A stretch of DNA of 64,000 nucleotides from Mesorhizobium sp. M00.F.Ca.ET.216.01.1.1 (GTDB lineage Bacteria > Pseudomonadota > Alphaproteobacteria > Rhizobiales > Rhizobiaceae): contig NZ_SADR02000024.1 of assembly GCF_004010325.2 (NCBI RefSeq), forward strand, positions 50,150 through 114,149, in the 5' to 3' direction. Below are positions 28,721-38,982 of this stretch, piece after piece; positions within the stretch are counted from its first letter, which is position 1, and every line of letters starts with the position of its first letter. Both the position numbers and the translations under genes were made by a program. The notes under the pieces were generated by a model that was given only the letters and a program-made list of their open reading frames with translations, made no database searches and was not told the origin of the DNA.

Positions 28721-29182
28721 ATGAACAAATTTGAACTGCTGCCTTCAGAAGCGCTGGCCGTCGAAAGGGTGCAGGCTGCCGAGAACGCTCGCAACACCTG
28801 CGATCTCGACGCGGTGGTGTTGAGCAACACCATTGATTGCCAGTGGCGAAGCCGAGTTGATTTCATCTGGGGCCGAGAACAGATTCGGACGTTTCTCAGC
28901 CGGAAATGGCGGCGCGAGATCGAGTACCGGGTGATCAACGAACTCTGGGCGTGGAGCGGCAAGCGTGTTGCGATCCGCTTCTCGTGCGAGTTTCGCGACG
29001 ACAGCGGGACGTGGTTTCGTGTCTATGGACATGAAAACTGGGAGTACGACGATACTGGTTTGGTGAGCCGACGCTTCACCGGCACCAACGAACATCCTAT
29101 CCATGAACACGAGCGCGCGCTTCGGTGGCCGCTTGGAGTTCGGCCGGCCGATCATCCTTCGCTGGCGGAGTTGGGCCACTAA
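28721..29182 (+). CDS. DUF1348 (SnoaL/NTF2-like) protein
   Basis: A 153-residue NTF2-like fold protein. WRSRVDFIWGREQIRTFLSRKW, RIRFSC-like strands and WEYDDTGLVSRR are characteristic of DUF1348. Proteins of this group bind small hydrophobic ligands or act as isomerases, but no activity is established here. Transcribed toward the MFS transporter and followed by a dispersed repeat. Confidence 0.85.
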   Translation: MNKFELLPSEALAVERVQAAENARNTCDLDAVVLSNTIDCQWRSRVDFIWGREQIRTFLSRKWRREIEYRVINELWAWSGKRVAIRFSCEFRDDSGTWFRVYGHENWEYDDTGLVSRRFTGTNEHPIHEHERALRWPLGVRPADHPSLAELGH

Positions 29183-29283
29183 AGCATGTCTCCCGAAAGT
29201 GGGAACCGGTTTCGGGACAAAGACATGCGTAAAATCAAGAACCTAAAGCGCACGGAATCTGAAAGATCGCGGCGCGCTTTAGG
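29182..29283. repeat. Rhizobial intergenic palindromic repeat
   Basis: Two inverted repeats occur in tandem: TCCCGAAA/TTTCGGGA (29191-29217) and CCTAAAGCGC/GCGCTTTAGG (29242-29283). This composite, beginning AAGCATGTCTCCCGAAAG, is a well-known dispersed element of Mesorhizobium and related genomes. Confidence 0.8.
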
Positions 29284-29306
29284 CGGATTTCCGGTTGCTG
29301 ATCGGT

Positions 29307-30542
29307 TCACGATCTCGCTTCGGACACGCTCCTCAACTCCTGCCCACGCGTCTCGGGCAGGAAGATCGTCACCAGCAGGACAAGGCCATAAGCGCAGGTT
29401 GCGTATATTCCTATCGCGTGGCTGATGCCGATATTGGCGGCGCTGCCACCGATCAGCAAAGGTGTCGAGCCGGCCATGCCCCGTCCAAAATTGTAGCAGA
29501 AACCCAATCCGGACCCCCGGATTTCGGTCGGATATAGTTCTGTCAGGACGGGGCCGATCGCGCTGAACATCCCCAACGCGAAAAACCCGAGAGGGAAGCT
29601 CAAAAGCAGCAATCCGAAATTTGACACCTGAAGTTCGGTGCAGGCAAGTACCGCAAGCGTGCCGCCCAGCGCGAAACTAACCAAAGTCGCCTTTCGCCCT
29701 ATGCGGTCGCCAAGCCAGGCGCTGGACACATATCCAAAGAACGACGCGGTTGCGATGGCCGCAAGATAGGCGCTGGTGGCTGTCGTCGAAAGCCCGCGCT
29801 CGGAACGAAGCATGACTGGCCACCAAGTCGCGATCGCCCAATAGCCGCCATGCATCCCTGTCGCGAGAAGGCTTCCCTTGATCGTAGCCGCTGCCATCGA
29901 CCGAGAGAAAATCGCGTGCCGGGACGATCGCAGTCCTGCTTTCAAGAAAGTTTCCGACTCCTTCAACCTGGTTCGGTAAACATAGACCGGGATTGCCGGC
30001 AGGAACCCGACAATAAATGTGATCCGCCATCCAAGATCAGCGGGGGCCAAGGCGAGCACGACGGCCGATATCGCCGCGGCCATGCCCCATCCCACTGCCC
30101 AGGCGCTCTGGACCATTCCGACCGCTCTGCCTCTAATCTCGGGGGCAACAACCTCCGCCACGAACACGACGCCGGCGGCCCACTCGCCTCCGAAGCCGAG
30201 ACCCTGAATCAAGCGGGCGACCAGCAGTTGACCGAAGTTATCGGCAAGACCGCAAAGGCATGTGGAGATCGCGAGCCAAAGGATTGTGACTTTCAGCACG
30301 CGGATACGGCCAATCCTGTCCGCAAGCAGCCCGGTGATCCATCCGCCTGCCGCGGAAGAGACCAGGGTTGCGGAGGCAAGGAGTCCGGCCTCAGTATGGC
30401 TCAGGCCCCAGGCTGTCAGGAGCACGGGCAACACGAATGCGTAGAGTTGAACATCCATCGCATCCAGACTGAACCCCGCGAACGAAGTCCAAAATGCTCG
30501 GCGAGCATTCCTGTCCAGCATTTTGTACCACTGCGGTTTCAT
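29307..30542 (-). CDS. MFS transporter, aromatic-acid/H+ symporter type
   Basis: A 12-helix major facilitator protein of about 410 residues. The loop 2-3 motif GLLADRIGRIRVLK and its repeat AWLGDRIGRKATL are present, with GFGGEWAAGVVFVAE in helix 4-5, typical of the sugar/aromatic acid symporter branch. The MKPQWYK start is likely, although the frame opens ten codons earlier. It is convergent with the DUF1348 gene and lies downstream of the STAND regulator on the same strand, which may control it. Confidence 0.85.
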   Translation of the reverse strand: MKPQWYKMLDRNARRAFWTSFAGFSLDAMDVQLYAFVLPVLLTAWGLSHTEAGLLASATLVSSAAGGWITGLLADRIGRIRVLKVTILWLAISTCLCGLADNFGQLLVARLIQGLGFGGEWAAGVVFVAEVVAPEIRGRAVGMVQSAWAVGWGMAAAISAVVLALAPADLGWRITFIVGFLPAIPVYVYRTRLKESETFLKAGLRSSRHAIFSRSMAAATIKGSLLATGMHGGYWAIATWWPVMLRSERGLSTTATSAYLAAIATASFFGYVSSAWLGDRIGRKATLVSFALGGTLAVLACTELQVSNFGLLLLSFPLGFFALGMFSAIGPVLTELYPTEIRGSGLGFCYNFGRGMAGSTPLLIGGSAANIGISHAIGIYATCAYGLVLLVTIFLPETRGQELRSVSEARS

Positions 30543-30602
30543 ATCATGTTGGCTCCATCGCCAGATCTCCATCGCTCGACCGGCATGCGCGCGATGTGCC
30601 TC

Positions 30603-33600
30603 TCAAACTGAATTTTCTGAACGCGCCGCTGGCGCCAGGTCAGCGCTTGCCGAGTTCGAGCGCGAGCTTCCGTCGGAGCCGTTCTCGATATCTGCCTCAT
30701 CCAAACCAAGAAGCGCCTTCAGAAGCAGATCCGAGGCGCGCAAATCAGCGGTATCGAAACCTTCGGAAAACGCCTCGCGGAGGGGCATCAGCAGAGCAAG
30801 CGCCTCGGCCCGGCGATGATCCATCCACAGGCGCGCTAGGTCGATCGCGCTTCTCAATTCCCAGGAACGGGCTCCCTGGTGCCGGCCGCAGGCAAGCGAG
30901 TCGAGAAGCAATGCCTCGATTTCGCTCGTGCTGTTCCCAGCCGGGGACTGCAAGACTTGCGCCTTGATCCGGAGCAATTCGGGCATCGCGAACAGCTCGC
31001 CATTTCTGTTGCAACGGTCGATTGTTGCGTTCACCAGCTCAAGCGCTTCCCCAAATCGGCGTTCCAGCACAAGACCTTGCGTCAGCGCGATCGAAAAGCT
31101 TGTCGTCAACAGCTCGTATCGGGCGGAGCGCAACCGGGCGATGCTTTCCTCGATCCAGCCCAATGCTTCCTGCGGCCTTTTCTGCTGAACAGCCAGTTCT
31201 CCCCTAAATCCGCCGGATGCGGCGACGTAGGGCCCAAGTGCATTCACTTCGGCGGAACCGGCGAACGTCCTCAGGCTTGCTTCCGCCTTCTCGTGGTCGC
31301 CGGTCCAGATGTAGACCGAAAGGGTCCAGATGAGCGCAATGCAATGAGTAACAGGATGCTCCAGGCTGGCAGCCTCTTGCACTGTCTGCCCGGCAACGCG
31401 CCGCGCCTGATCTGCATACCCTTGCAGCCACAGCGTGCGGGCGAGCGCGATGCCGGATCGGTTTCGGTGATCGAATCCGTAGTAGATCGTGCGGCCGCGA
31501 TCGGAAGGGACGCTCTGTTGCAACGACAGCTCCAGTTCGCTGCGTGCAAGCGGTTGATCTCCTGCCAATTGATGAGAAATGCCGGCGAGCGAGGCAGCGA
31601 CCGCGATTGCCTCCGGTTCACCGATCTCATCGGCAATTTTCATAGCCATCTCGGCCCACTCGAGGGCGGTCTTGAAATCGCCGATCCGTTCATGAAAAAT
31701 ATGCAGGCGGCCAAGCAGCCTCAGTTGGCTCCAGCGATCGGCCAGCGCAACCGCAATGTCGAGGGCGCGACGCAGCGCAGTTTCGGCCGCTTCACTGTTC
31801 CCCCGCGCAAACATAAGCGAAAGACCGAGGGCAGCCTGCAATTCAAGCTCGACAGAGGCGCCGTGATAGCGATCCTGATCCGCAAGATGCGCAATCGCCC
31901 GCGCGCACCAGGTCCTGCACTCAACGAGAAGCGAAAGGGTCAGGAATGCCGGCGCGCTGGCGGCGGCCAAGGGTACTCCGATGGAAAGATCGCCGCCGGC
32001 GCCGAAACTCCAGTCCAGGGCGCTGCGGATGTTCGCCAGTTGTTGGGAGAATTGCGCCGCGCCATCCTGAAAGTTTCTTTCCGAGCGACCGGCCTCTTCG
32101 AGTTCTTTCAGAAAGAACTTCGCATGCCGCCGCGCCACGGTGATGGACTCCTTCCCGCCTCGGGCGAGAAGTTTCTCTCTGGCATAGGCCCGCGTCATCT
32201 CCAGCAATCGATAAGAGCCCGCGCCTCCAGAACGGTTCGGTGAAATCAGGGATTTGGCTGTAAGTTCATCCAGCGCTGCGACGGCCGTTTCGGCGTTAAC
32301 GGTCTCGTCGGCAACGACATCCAGCGCAGCGTCGATCGAGAAAGACCCCAGAAAGACCGAGAGCCGTTCCAGCGTGCGGCGCTCGACATCGGGAAGAAGA
32401 TCATAGCTCCAGTCAAGTGTCGCCTGGAGCGTTTGCTGACGCGGCAGCGCGGTGCGGCGCCCTGTCCAGCCAAGGCTGAACCGTTCTCCCAAAAGCCTTG
32501 CTGTCGCATCCAGTCCGTGCGCAGCCACCCTGACCGCCGTTAGCTCGATTGGCAGGGCCATTCCATCCAGCCGGCGGCACATGTCTGCGATCAATCGGGC
32601 GGTGTCGGCGTCTATCCCAAGCGCGCTATTGCCCGCAGCCGCGCGTTCGACAAACAACTCGACTGCTGGATACGCAAGAAGCTGGTCGAGGGAGAGGCCC
32701 GCCGTCTCGGGCGGATAATCCAGTGAACCCAGCCAGTGCACATGCTCGCCGCGAACGCGGAGCGGTTCGCGGCTGGTCGCCAGGATACTAACGTTCGGTG
32801 CGGCTTCGCTTATGCGCTCGACAATGGCCGACACCGCGTTGATCAGATGCTCGCAATTGTCCAGGATGAGCAGCAGTTTTTGCGCGCGGATATGACCCAG
32901 GATCACTCTCATCGCGTCTTCTGCCTGCACAAGAATTCCGAGCGCTCCGGCCAGCGCCGAAGATACAAGGGTTGGATCTTCAATCGTCCCCAGGTCGACG
33001 AAGCTCACCTTGTTGGCATAGCGGGGTAACAGGGCATGTCCGATCTCGACCGCAAGCGTCGTCTTTCCAACCCCTGCAGCGCCGACAATTGTGAACAGCT
33101 TTGCGTCCGCTATCCGATCCGTCAGCAACCGGACGTCACGTTCGCGCCCAATCACGCGCGGCAACCGCGGGGGAAGCTTTCCAATAGAAGCAGGCTCAGA
33201 TCCTGGACGGTATTCCGTCGAGCCGTCGAGCGGTGCGAATGATAATAATCCATTGCCTCCAATCGGTAGCGGCTGAACCGGCGCGACGAAGGCGTAACCC
33301 ACTCCGACCTGGGTGGCGATGTAGCGGGCGCCGCCCTCACCGTCGCCCAGGATCTTCCGCAGACCCGCCATATGAAAGCGCAGGCTCCCGTCCTCGACGA
33401 CGACGTCTGGCCATATGCGTTTGAGCAGTTCACGCTTGGACACGACCCGGCCGGGCTGCTCCGCAAGTGCGATGAGGAGGTCGAGCGAGCGCCCGCCGAT
33501 ACCGACCGGAATCCCCTCCCTGGTCAGCAACCGTTCGCCGGGCGTGAGGCAAAACGGACCGAACGCTACGCGGCCGACCCATGTGGTGGAGGGAATGTCA

Positions 33601-33605
33601 TCCAT
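30603..33605 (-). CDS. Large winged-helix/STAND ATPase/TPR transcriptional regulator (copy 1)
   Basis: About 1,000 residues counted from MDDIPSTT. Residues 10-110 form an OmpR-type winged helix (FGPFCLTPGERLL, SKRELLKRIWPDVVVEDGSLRFH, GVGYAFVAP). A STAND ATPase follows, with Walker A GAAGVGKTT near residues 175-183 and LLLILDNCEH as Walker B. The C-terminal half consists of TPR-like helical repeats. Such proteins work as ligand-sensing activators. A paralogue of the same layout lies at 41459-44335, 8 kb away in the opposite direction. Its targets are unknown but probably neighbouring hydrolase or transporter genes. Confidence 0.85.
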   Translation of the reverse strand: MDDIPSTTWVGRVAFGPFCLTPGERLLTREGIPVGIGGRSLDLLIALAEQPGRVVSKRELLKRIWPDVVVEDGSLRFHMAGLRKILGDGEGGARYIATQVGVGYAFVAPVQPLPIGGNGLLSFAPLDGSTEYRPGSEPASIGKLPPRLPRVIGRERDVRLLTDRIADAKLFTIVGAAGVGKTTLAVEIGHALLPRYANKVSFVDLGTIEDPTLVSSALAGALGILVQAEDAMRVILGHIRAQKLLLILDNCEHLINAVSAIVERISEAAPNVSILATSREPLRVRGEHVHWLGSLDYPPETAGLSLDQLLAYPAVELFVERAAAGNSALGIDADTARLIADMCRRLDGMALPIELTAVRVAAHGLDATARLLGERFSLGWTGRRTALPRQQTLQATLDWSYDLLPDVERRTLERLSVFLGSFSIDAALDVVADETVNAETAVAALDELTAKSLISPNRSGGAGSYRLLEMTRAYAREKLLARGGKESITVARRHAKFFLKELEEAGRSERNFQDGAAQFSQQLANIRSALDWSFGAGGDLSIGVPLAAASAPAFLTLSLLVECRTWCARAIAHLADQDRYHGASVELELQAALGLSLMFARGNSEAAETALRRALDIAVALADRWSQLRLLGRLHIFHERIGDFKTALEWAEMAMKIADEIGEPEAIAVAASLAGISHQLAGDQPLARSELELSLQQSVPSDRGRTIYYGFDHRNRSGIALARTLWLQGYADQARRVAGQTVQEAASLEHPVTHCIALIWTLSVYIWTGDHEKAEASLRTFAGSAEVNALGPYVAASGGFRGELAVQQKRPQEALGWIEESIARLRSARYELLTTSFSIALTQGLVLERRFGEALELVNATIDRCNRNGELFAMPELLRIKAQVLQSPAGNSTSEIEALLLDSLACGRHQGARSWELRSAIDLARLWMDHRRAEALALLMPLREAFSEGFDTADLRASDLLLKALLGLDEADIENGSDGSSRSNSASADLAPAARSENSV

Positions 33606-34409
33606 GGCCCGTCGCCTTTCTTGAGCGCGATCGATCTCAGCCGCTCGATTGCGTGAGCTCCAAGGGTCTCGCTGAATATCCCGGCCTTCATCCAAAATCG
33701 GTGGCGGCGCAAAAGCTGTTCATCAGGCAGGTGATGCCGCGACGAATCCTTACGCGTATGTCAGCGATCGGCCGACATTCGGTTTCTTCCGTCTGCTTTG
33801 TTCGAAAGCCGGCTCCCGAAGGCGACCAGCAGTGATGATAGAGTAGCCGCCACCATGGCGAACGCCATGTCGCGCCAAACATGGCCAAAACCGCTATTGC
33901 CGCAAGGTGTCCGATCTCATTGGCATGCACTGCCCAGGTTGCGCGTAATTCGCAGCGACTGCTCGAGCATGATCCAATTCCTTAGGTTGGCAGTACGGCG
34001 TTGCTGCTTCAACACATAGCCAGAGATCGAGCGGCGAGCCCGTTATGCGTTATGATGGATTATTAGGGCTCATAGGTGTTTGTAAGCCGAGACCGGGTGA
34101 TAACTCGGTCCGTCTTGCCCGTTGCCGCGATGCCCGACGCGGCTCTTTCGGCTGATTGTCGATCCAGCACGCAGCATTCGGGATCACCGGTCTGCGCCAC
34201 GACATTCAACAGATGCCGGTCGGAAAAACGGGGCGCTAAAACAACCGCTCCGCTGGGCACCGTTGTCGGCTTGCGAGGGATAACGCAGCCTCACACCGGC
34301 GAACTCGATCCCCCCATCACAAACAGACACAGTAGCGCAAACCAACCGCACTTTGCGGGCTCGATTGTCGCGCGCCGACGATCCAACGCGCAAACATCTT
34401 GGAGGTAAC
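33606..34409. other. Long intergenic region upstream of regulator copy 1
   Basis: About 800 bases without a convincing gene. It contains the 69-base element described separately and should hold the promoter of the regulator and of the divergent gene at 34410. Confidence 0.4.
34003..34071 (+). repeat. 69-base element shared with 41249-41317 (copy 1)
   Basis: By eye 49 of 69 bases match the second copy without gaps, with the best part being CCCGTTATGCNNTATGATGG. Both lie upstream of the paralogous STAND regulators, so it may be a promoter/operator module duplicated with them. Confidence 0.6.
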
Positions 34410-35213
34410 ATGAAACCGATATCCGATACGGCCACCACCAACCAAGAACCCGTCAGGCTTTTGGCTCTGGGGCTTTCTGGGCGGGAGGCCCGATTCGACG
34501 TTGGCGCAGTTATCGGGATCGCGGCAAGCGCCATCCATATGCTTCAGGACGATTTAGCTAGACCTTGCAACATCCTTAAGCGCGCTGACCTGAATGGTCG
34601 CCCTTCAACCCACCTTGCGGGCGGTAGCGCAGCTACCCTCGATGGCTTTGCAGAACCTGATATCTCCGCCGCGAGGGTCATCAACGTTGCTGCGATACTG
34701 ACGTCGACCGAACGAATCTCCCGTTGGGGGCACAATATTCCGTTCGAGCTGGAGATCGGGAGAGGCCTGTCTGCAGCCATTTACGGAAGAAATGAATTCA
34801 AATCGGCGTTTCTGTCCCTTGTCGGCGATGCGCAGGTTGCCTTGGCTCAAAGCGGACGGTTCATGGTGAATGTCGAAAGAACGGATGATTCCTATAGGGA
34901 GCTTCATCAGGAGATCACCCGCGATTTTCGCTGTGGAGGAAATGGCGACCAGCGCGATCGCCTGGATGCGAGGCGGGTGTTCGCCGAATTGCTCTCACTG
35001 ATGGAAGTGGCGCGCGACGGCGGGCCTGGGATCGCCGTCGCTCTCGATTTCGTGCTTTGCCGCCACCGTCTGATCGAGAGCGAAGCACTCGGCGCAACAC
35101 AATGTGTCGTGATGCGGCTCCAACGTATCCAACTGATGCATGGGAGCATGGCAGGAAGCCGCTACCGCCAATTGAGCGCAAGGCCGCGCCGTGAATCTGT
35201 TCCCGCTCTTTGA
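34410..35213 (+). CDS. Hypothetical protein, degenerate histidine-kinase-like
   Basis: A 267-residue protein with a strong ribosome-binding sequence (GGAGGT, five bases before ATG). The middle part (ISAARVINVAAILTSTERIS, then FELEIGRGLSAAIYGRNEFK, then FLSLVGDAQVAL) follows the pattern of the region before and through the N-box of sensor kinases, but the N-box asparagine is aspartate and no phospho-accepting histidine is obvious. It may be a decayed or non-catalytic kinase. Confidence in the gene is better than in the family. Confidence 0.45.
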   Translation: MKPISDTATTNQEPVRLLALGLSGREARFDVGAVIGIAASAIHMLQDDLARPCNILKRADLNGRPSTHLAGGSAATLDGFAEPDISAARVINVAAILTSTERISRWGHNIPFELEIGRGLSAAIYGRNEFKSAFLSLVGDAQVALAQSGRFMVNVERTDDSYRELHQEITRDFRCGGNGDQRDRLDARRVFAELLSLMEVARDGGPGIAVALDFVLCRHRLIESEALGATQCVVMRLQRIQLMHGSMAGSRYRQLSARPRRESVPAL

Positions 35214-35420
35214 TTGCGGCCCTGATCGCCTCGCGCAAAGCCCCCTTCGCACCGCAATTGCCCGGCTACCCTTCAACGCTTGGACGCGGACGGTTCCTGC
35301 CAGCGTCTGTCGATCTTCCCCGGAATTGTATTCACCGCCCGCCGTCCTGCTTCCAGTGCACCGAATACTGCGACAGCAGGCTGGAGAATTCGCTCCGACA
35401 TCTCAACAGGACCGCTCGAT

Positions 35421-36674
35421 GTGAAAAGTCTTCCAGATTCACAAGGCGATGCAGCTCCCGTCGTCACCCCTGCAAGGCATGGTCTCGGTTCCACTTTCGT
35501 CCTGGCGCTTGGTACGTTCGCGGTCGGCACTGACGCATTCATCATGTCGGCCTTCCTGCCTGCAATGGCCGATGACCTGTCCGTCACACCGGCTATGGCC
35601 AGCCAATCGGTTACAGCATTCGCGCTTGCCTATGCGTTGCTCGCCCCCGTTGTCACGAGCCTCACCGCGATCATGCCGCGCAGAAAGCTCCTGGTTCTGG
35701 CGCTGATTTTCCTGGGCCTTGCGAATATCGGATCGGCCCTGGCTCCGACGCTTGGTATCCTCATCGCCATCCGAATTGCGGCGGCGGCTGCAGCCGCCGC
35801 CTATACGCCAAGCGCGGGCGCCGTCGCAGCGGCGATCGTGCATCCACACCTTCGCGCCCGAGCGCTGGCCGTCATCATCGGCGGCCTTGCAACAGCGACC
35901 GCGCTTGGCGTGCCGCTTGGGCGCATTGCAAGCACTGCGCTGAACTGGCGCGCGTCGCTCGCACTGGTCGGCATCGTATCTTTCATCGCCGCGCTCGGCG
36001 TCCTTGCCGCCATGCCCAAGCTACCCGGCAACGTGCCTGTGACGTTGCGCCAGCGCCTTGCCGTGCTCGCTCGTCCGGGCGTGATGATCGTTCTACCGCT
36101 GACCGTGATCGGCATGGCGGCGTGTTACTTGCCCTATGCCTTCACCGTCCAGGTGCTCGACTCACTTCTAATCCCATCCACCTCGATCATGCTGATGCTC
36201 CTGTGCTACGGTTTTGGCGCGGTGGTTGGCAGTTGCGCCTCCGGCTGGGCGACAGACCGCCTCGGCCCGAATGCGGTGCTCATCACGGTCTATTCCCTGA
36301 TGGCGGGCACGCTAGGCGGGCTGGCGCGGCTCAGCGACGTTCCCTCCGCAAGCATGTACACTGGTGTGGCGGTGCTCATGGCATGCTGGGGCGCAAGCAG
36401 CTGGTCGCAGACACCGGCCCAACAGCACCGGTTGATCGCAAGCGCGCCGCAGGACGCGGCGCTCGCAGTCGCGTTCAATTCGTCGGGGATCTACCTCGGC
36501 ATTTCGATCGGTACCGCCATCGGTAGCCATGCAATCGGCATCGGCACCTCGACGGCCCTGTGGTACGGATGCGCGCTCGCACTCGCCGCACTCTTCTACA
36601 TGCTTGTTACAACGGCGCTCCGCAGCACCACCAGCGGCTCCGCGGAAGACACGCACAAACCGATGCAGCCGTAA
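35421..36674 (+). CDS. MFS efflux transporter (DHA1/AraJ-like)
   Basis: A drug:H+ antiporter-type major facilitator protein with 12 hydrophobic helices. FAVGTDAFIMSAFLPAMADDL in helix 1 and ATDRLGPNAV in the central loop are typical of the AraJ/CmlA/PbuE group of exporters. A GTG at 35421 places the N-terminus close to helix 1; the frame is open to an ATG at 35280, but that extension is not transporter-like. Expected role is export of drugs, sugars or nucleobases; substrate unknown. Confidence 0.82.
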   Translation: MKSLPDSQGDAAPVVTPARHGLGSTFVLALGTFAVGTDAFIMSAFLPAMADDLSVTPAMASQSVTAFALAYALLAPVVTSLTAIMPRRKLLVLALIFLGLANIGSALAPTLGILIAIRIAAAAAAAAYTPSAGAVAAAIVHPHLRARALAVIIGGLATATALGVPLGRIASTALNWRASLALVGIVSFIAALGVLAAMPKLPGNVPVTLRQRLAVLARPGVMIVLPLTVIGMAACYLPYAFTVQVLDSLLIPSTSIMLMLLCYGFGAVVGSCASGWATDRLGPNAVLITVYSLMAGTLGGLARLSDVPSASMYTGVAVLMACWGASSWSQTPAQQHRLIASAPQDAALAVAFNSSGIYLGISIGTAIGSHAIGIGTSTALWYGCALALAALFYMLVTTALRSTTSGSAEDTHKPMQP

Positions 36675-36914
36675 CGCAGGACGCGCGGCACGCGGCGCCC
36701 TTGAGCTCGGAACGCCACCGCGGCCGTCATGCCCGTTTCGGTCGTTCGCTATGCCGGCGAGCGCACCTGCGCCGGATGCGCAGATAGAGCTCGCTTCGAT
36801 ACCAAATCGGTCAATGGCTTGGGACGGTTGTAGTCAACTTCGTTTCGCCTCGCCGGCCAGGCGCCCGCTCCGGCAGGCGCCGCAGTCTTCTGGCGCGGAT
36901 CCCGGTTCGCGTTT

Positions 36915-37883
36915 CTACGGTATGAGCAGGAGCTTGCCCGTAGTCGTTCGGCTTTCCATGTCGGCATGGGCATTCGCCGCTTCCGCCAGCGGATATTCGC
37001 CACCGATCCGGATCTTGAGCTTGCCATCGATGATCCAGTCGAAAAGTCGAGCCGACCGCGAGCGGAGCAGTTCAGGTGTACGGATATGATGGAAGAACAC
37101 GGCGTAGCCGATCTTGATGCTCTTTGGGAGTTGCATGATGTCGATGGGACCGGGACCGCCCAGGACGGGGCCATACCAGCAGAAGGTTCCTGAAATCCGG
37201 AGTGCATCGAGCGAGCCCTGGAAGGTCGTGGGGCCGGAGCCGTCATAGACGACATGCACACCTTCACCATCCGACAAGCGAACCGCTTTCTTGGCGAACT
37301 GGCCTTCGGTATCCACGATGACATGATCGGCTCCCGCCTCCTGAGCGATCGCCACCTTGCCGGCCGAGGAGACGCGCCCGATGACATGCCCGCCTCTCAA
37401 CTTGATGACCTGGGTCAGGAGCAGACCGAGACCCCCGGCCGCCGCATGGACAAGCGCGATATCGCCGGCCTGCACGGGGTAGAAATCGGTCGCAAAATGA
37501 CTGGCGGTAAGCCCCTGCATCATCACCGCTGCCGCCATGCGGTCGTCGATTTCGTCGGGGATCCGCACGAGAGCATCGGCCGGTATTGCCGCTCGCTCTG
37601 AATAGCTCCCCGGCGCGTAGACCCACGCAACCCGCTCTCCAGGCCGGACATTCTCCACCCCGTGGCCAACTGACATCACCCGTCCGGCACCTTCCACGCC
37701 AAGAATCTTCGGGTTGGGCATCTCGGTCCACGCCGTGCCGTGTCGCACGCCGATATCCATGAAGTTCACGCCCGCTGCGGCGATCTCGATCAGCGCTTCG
37801 CCGGGACCCGGTACAGGCTCCGGCCGCTCGGCAAATTCCATCACCTCCGGCCCGCCCTGCCGGGTCATCACGACTGCCTTCAT
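36915..37883 (-). CDS. NADPH:quinone oxidoreductase, zeta-crystallin type
   Basis: A 322-residue medium-chain dehydrogenase/reductase without the structural zinc. GVNFMDIGVRHG and the nucleotide-binding stretch VHAAAGGLGLLLTQVIKLRGG identify quinone reductases that reduce quinones or enals with NADPH. The start codon overlaps the stop of the upstream alpha/beta hydrolase by four bases, so the two are co-translated. Confidence 0.9.
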   Translation of the reverse strand: MKAVVMTRQGGPEVMEFAERPEPVPGPGEALIEIAAAGVNFMDIGVRHGTAWTEMPNPKILGVEGAGRVMSVGHGVENVRPGERVAWVYAPGSYSERAAIPADALVRIPDEIDDRMAAAVMMQGLTASHFATDFYPVQAGDIALVHAAAGGLGLLLTQVIKLRGGHVIGRVSSAGKVAIAQEAGADHVIVDTEGQFAKKAVRLSDGEGVHVVYDGSGPTTFQGSLDALRISGTFCWYGPVLGGPGPIDIMQLPKSIKIGYAVFFHHIRTPELLRSRSARLFDWIIDGKLKIRIGGEYPLAEAANAHADMESRTTTGKLLLIP

Positions 37884-38671
37884 CGCGATGCCTCCTTGGC
37901 TGCCTTCTCGATCAGCCGCGCGACTGGCTCAGGGTTCGACACCATCACTACATGCGAAGCGCCCTTGACCACGACGGTATCCCGCGAGTGAGCTCGTGCG
38001 GCCATGAAGGCCGAAGCTTCCGGTGGGATGTTCTTGTCCCCGCCACCATAGATGAACCAGTTCGGAATCTTCTTCCACGCTGCCGCCGTCTGGGCCTCGT
38101 TCAGCGCTGCTTCCGTGATGGGTCGCTGCCCTGCGGCCATCAGCTTTGCCTCGGCGACGGAAACGTCAGCCGCGAACTGGTCGTGGAACTTCTCCTGCAA
38201 GATGTAAAGATCCTTCCCGCCGCCTGAAAGCGGAACCGGCGGAGCAAGAGTGGGCGCAAGCGTGCTGCCCGGAAACTTGCCCGCAAGCCCGGCGGCCGTC
38301 TCGCCGACGTCCGGGGCATACGCAGCCACATAGACCAGCGCCTTGACATTGGCGTGGCCTTCGGCGGCTTCGCTGATGACCGAGCCGCCATAGGAATGCC
38401 CAGCCAGGACGACAGGCGACGCGATGCCGGAGACGATATCGGCAACGTATTGCGCGTCATTGGCGACACCCCGCAAGGGATTGGCGGCGGCCACCACCGA
38501 ATAGCCGTCTTTCTCGAGAATTTTGACGACGCCGTTCCAGCTCGATGCGTCGGCGAACGCGCCGTGAACCAGTACGATAGTGAGCTTAACGGGCGCGGGC
38601 TTTCCGGACTGCGCGTAAGCGTTGCCGAATACAGCCATGGCGATTGTCAATCCTGCCAGCAGTTTTTTCAT
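37880..38671 (-). CDS. Exported alpha/beta hydrolase
   Basis: A 263-residue hydrolase with a Sec signal peptide (MKKLLAGLTIAMAVFGNAYA). Motifs are VLVHGAFADASSWNGV, the nucleophile elbow LAGHSYGGSVISEAA and the histidine in KGASHVVMVSNPE. This group (EstC-like/salicylate-esterase-like) is often annotated simply as alpha/beta hydrolase. It precedes the quinone oxidoreductase in the same operon with a four-base overlap. Confidence 0.87.
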   Translation of the reverse strand: MKKLLAGLTIAMAVFGNAYAQSGKPAPVKLTIVLVHGAFADASSWNGVVKILEKDGYSVVAAANPLRGVANDAQYVADIVSGIASPVVLAGHSYGGSVISEAAEGHANVKALVYVAAYAPDVGETAAGLAGKFPGSTLAPTLAPPVPLSGGGKDLYILQEKFHDQFAADVSVAEAKLMAAGQRPITEAALNEAQTAAAWKKIPNWFIYGGGDKNIPPEASAFMAARAHSRDTVVVKGASHVVMVSNPEPVARLIEKAAKEASR

Positions 38672-38759
38672 CTCATACCCTTTCGATGGTTTTGATCGGT
38701 GCGGTCTCATTGCGATGGGAGAAAGGCTAAAACGGAGATATTTCAGTGTTACTTGGCTG

Positions 38760-38920
38760 AACCCGCGGCGGGCCGGCCTTGTTGCGGAAAGCTGAGTTGG
38801 TCAGCCCGCGCAATTGCGTGGGCTCACGTGCGACCAGACGATGACCGGCGGCGAGGACGCTTCGGCCAAGGGCACGCCGATGCCGCGCGAACTTCCAGTG
38901 ATAAGCCATCTTTGCGACAT
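38760..38920 (-). pseudogene. Truncated short-chain dehydrogenase
   Basis: The start MSQRWLITGSSRGIG is the NAD-binding glycine motif of an SDR. After it the frame shifts (continuing in another frame as SVLAAGHRLVA-REPTQLRGL) and the sequence breaks off after about 45 residues. Catalytic residues are missing, so it is a remnant. Confidence 0.75.
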
Positions 38921-38982
38921 GGCTTCTCCTTCGGCAGGGGTGCCTGCCTCGCAGGCGTTCAGATACCAATTCCGGTGAGCCG

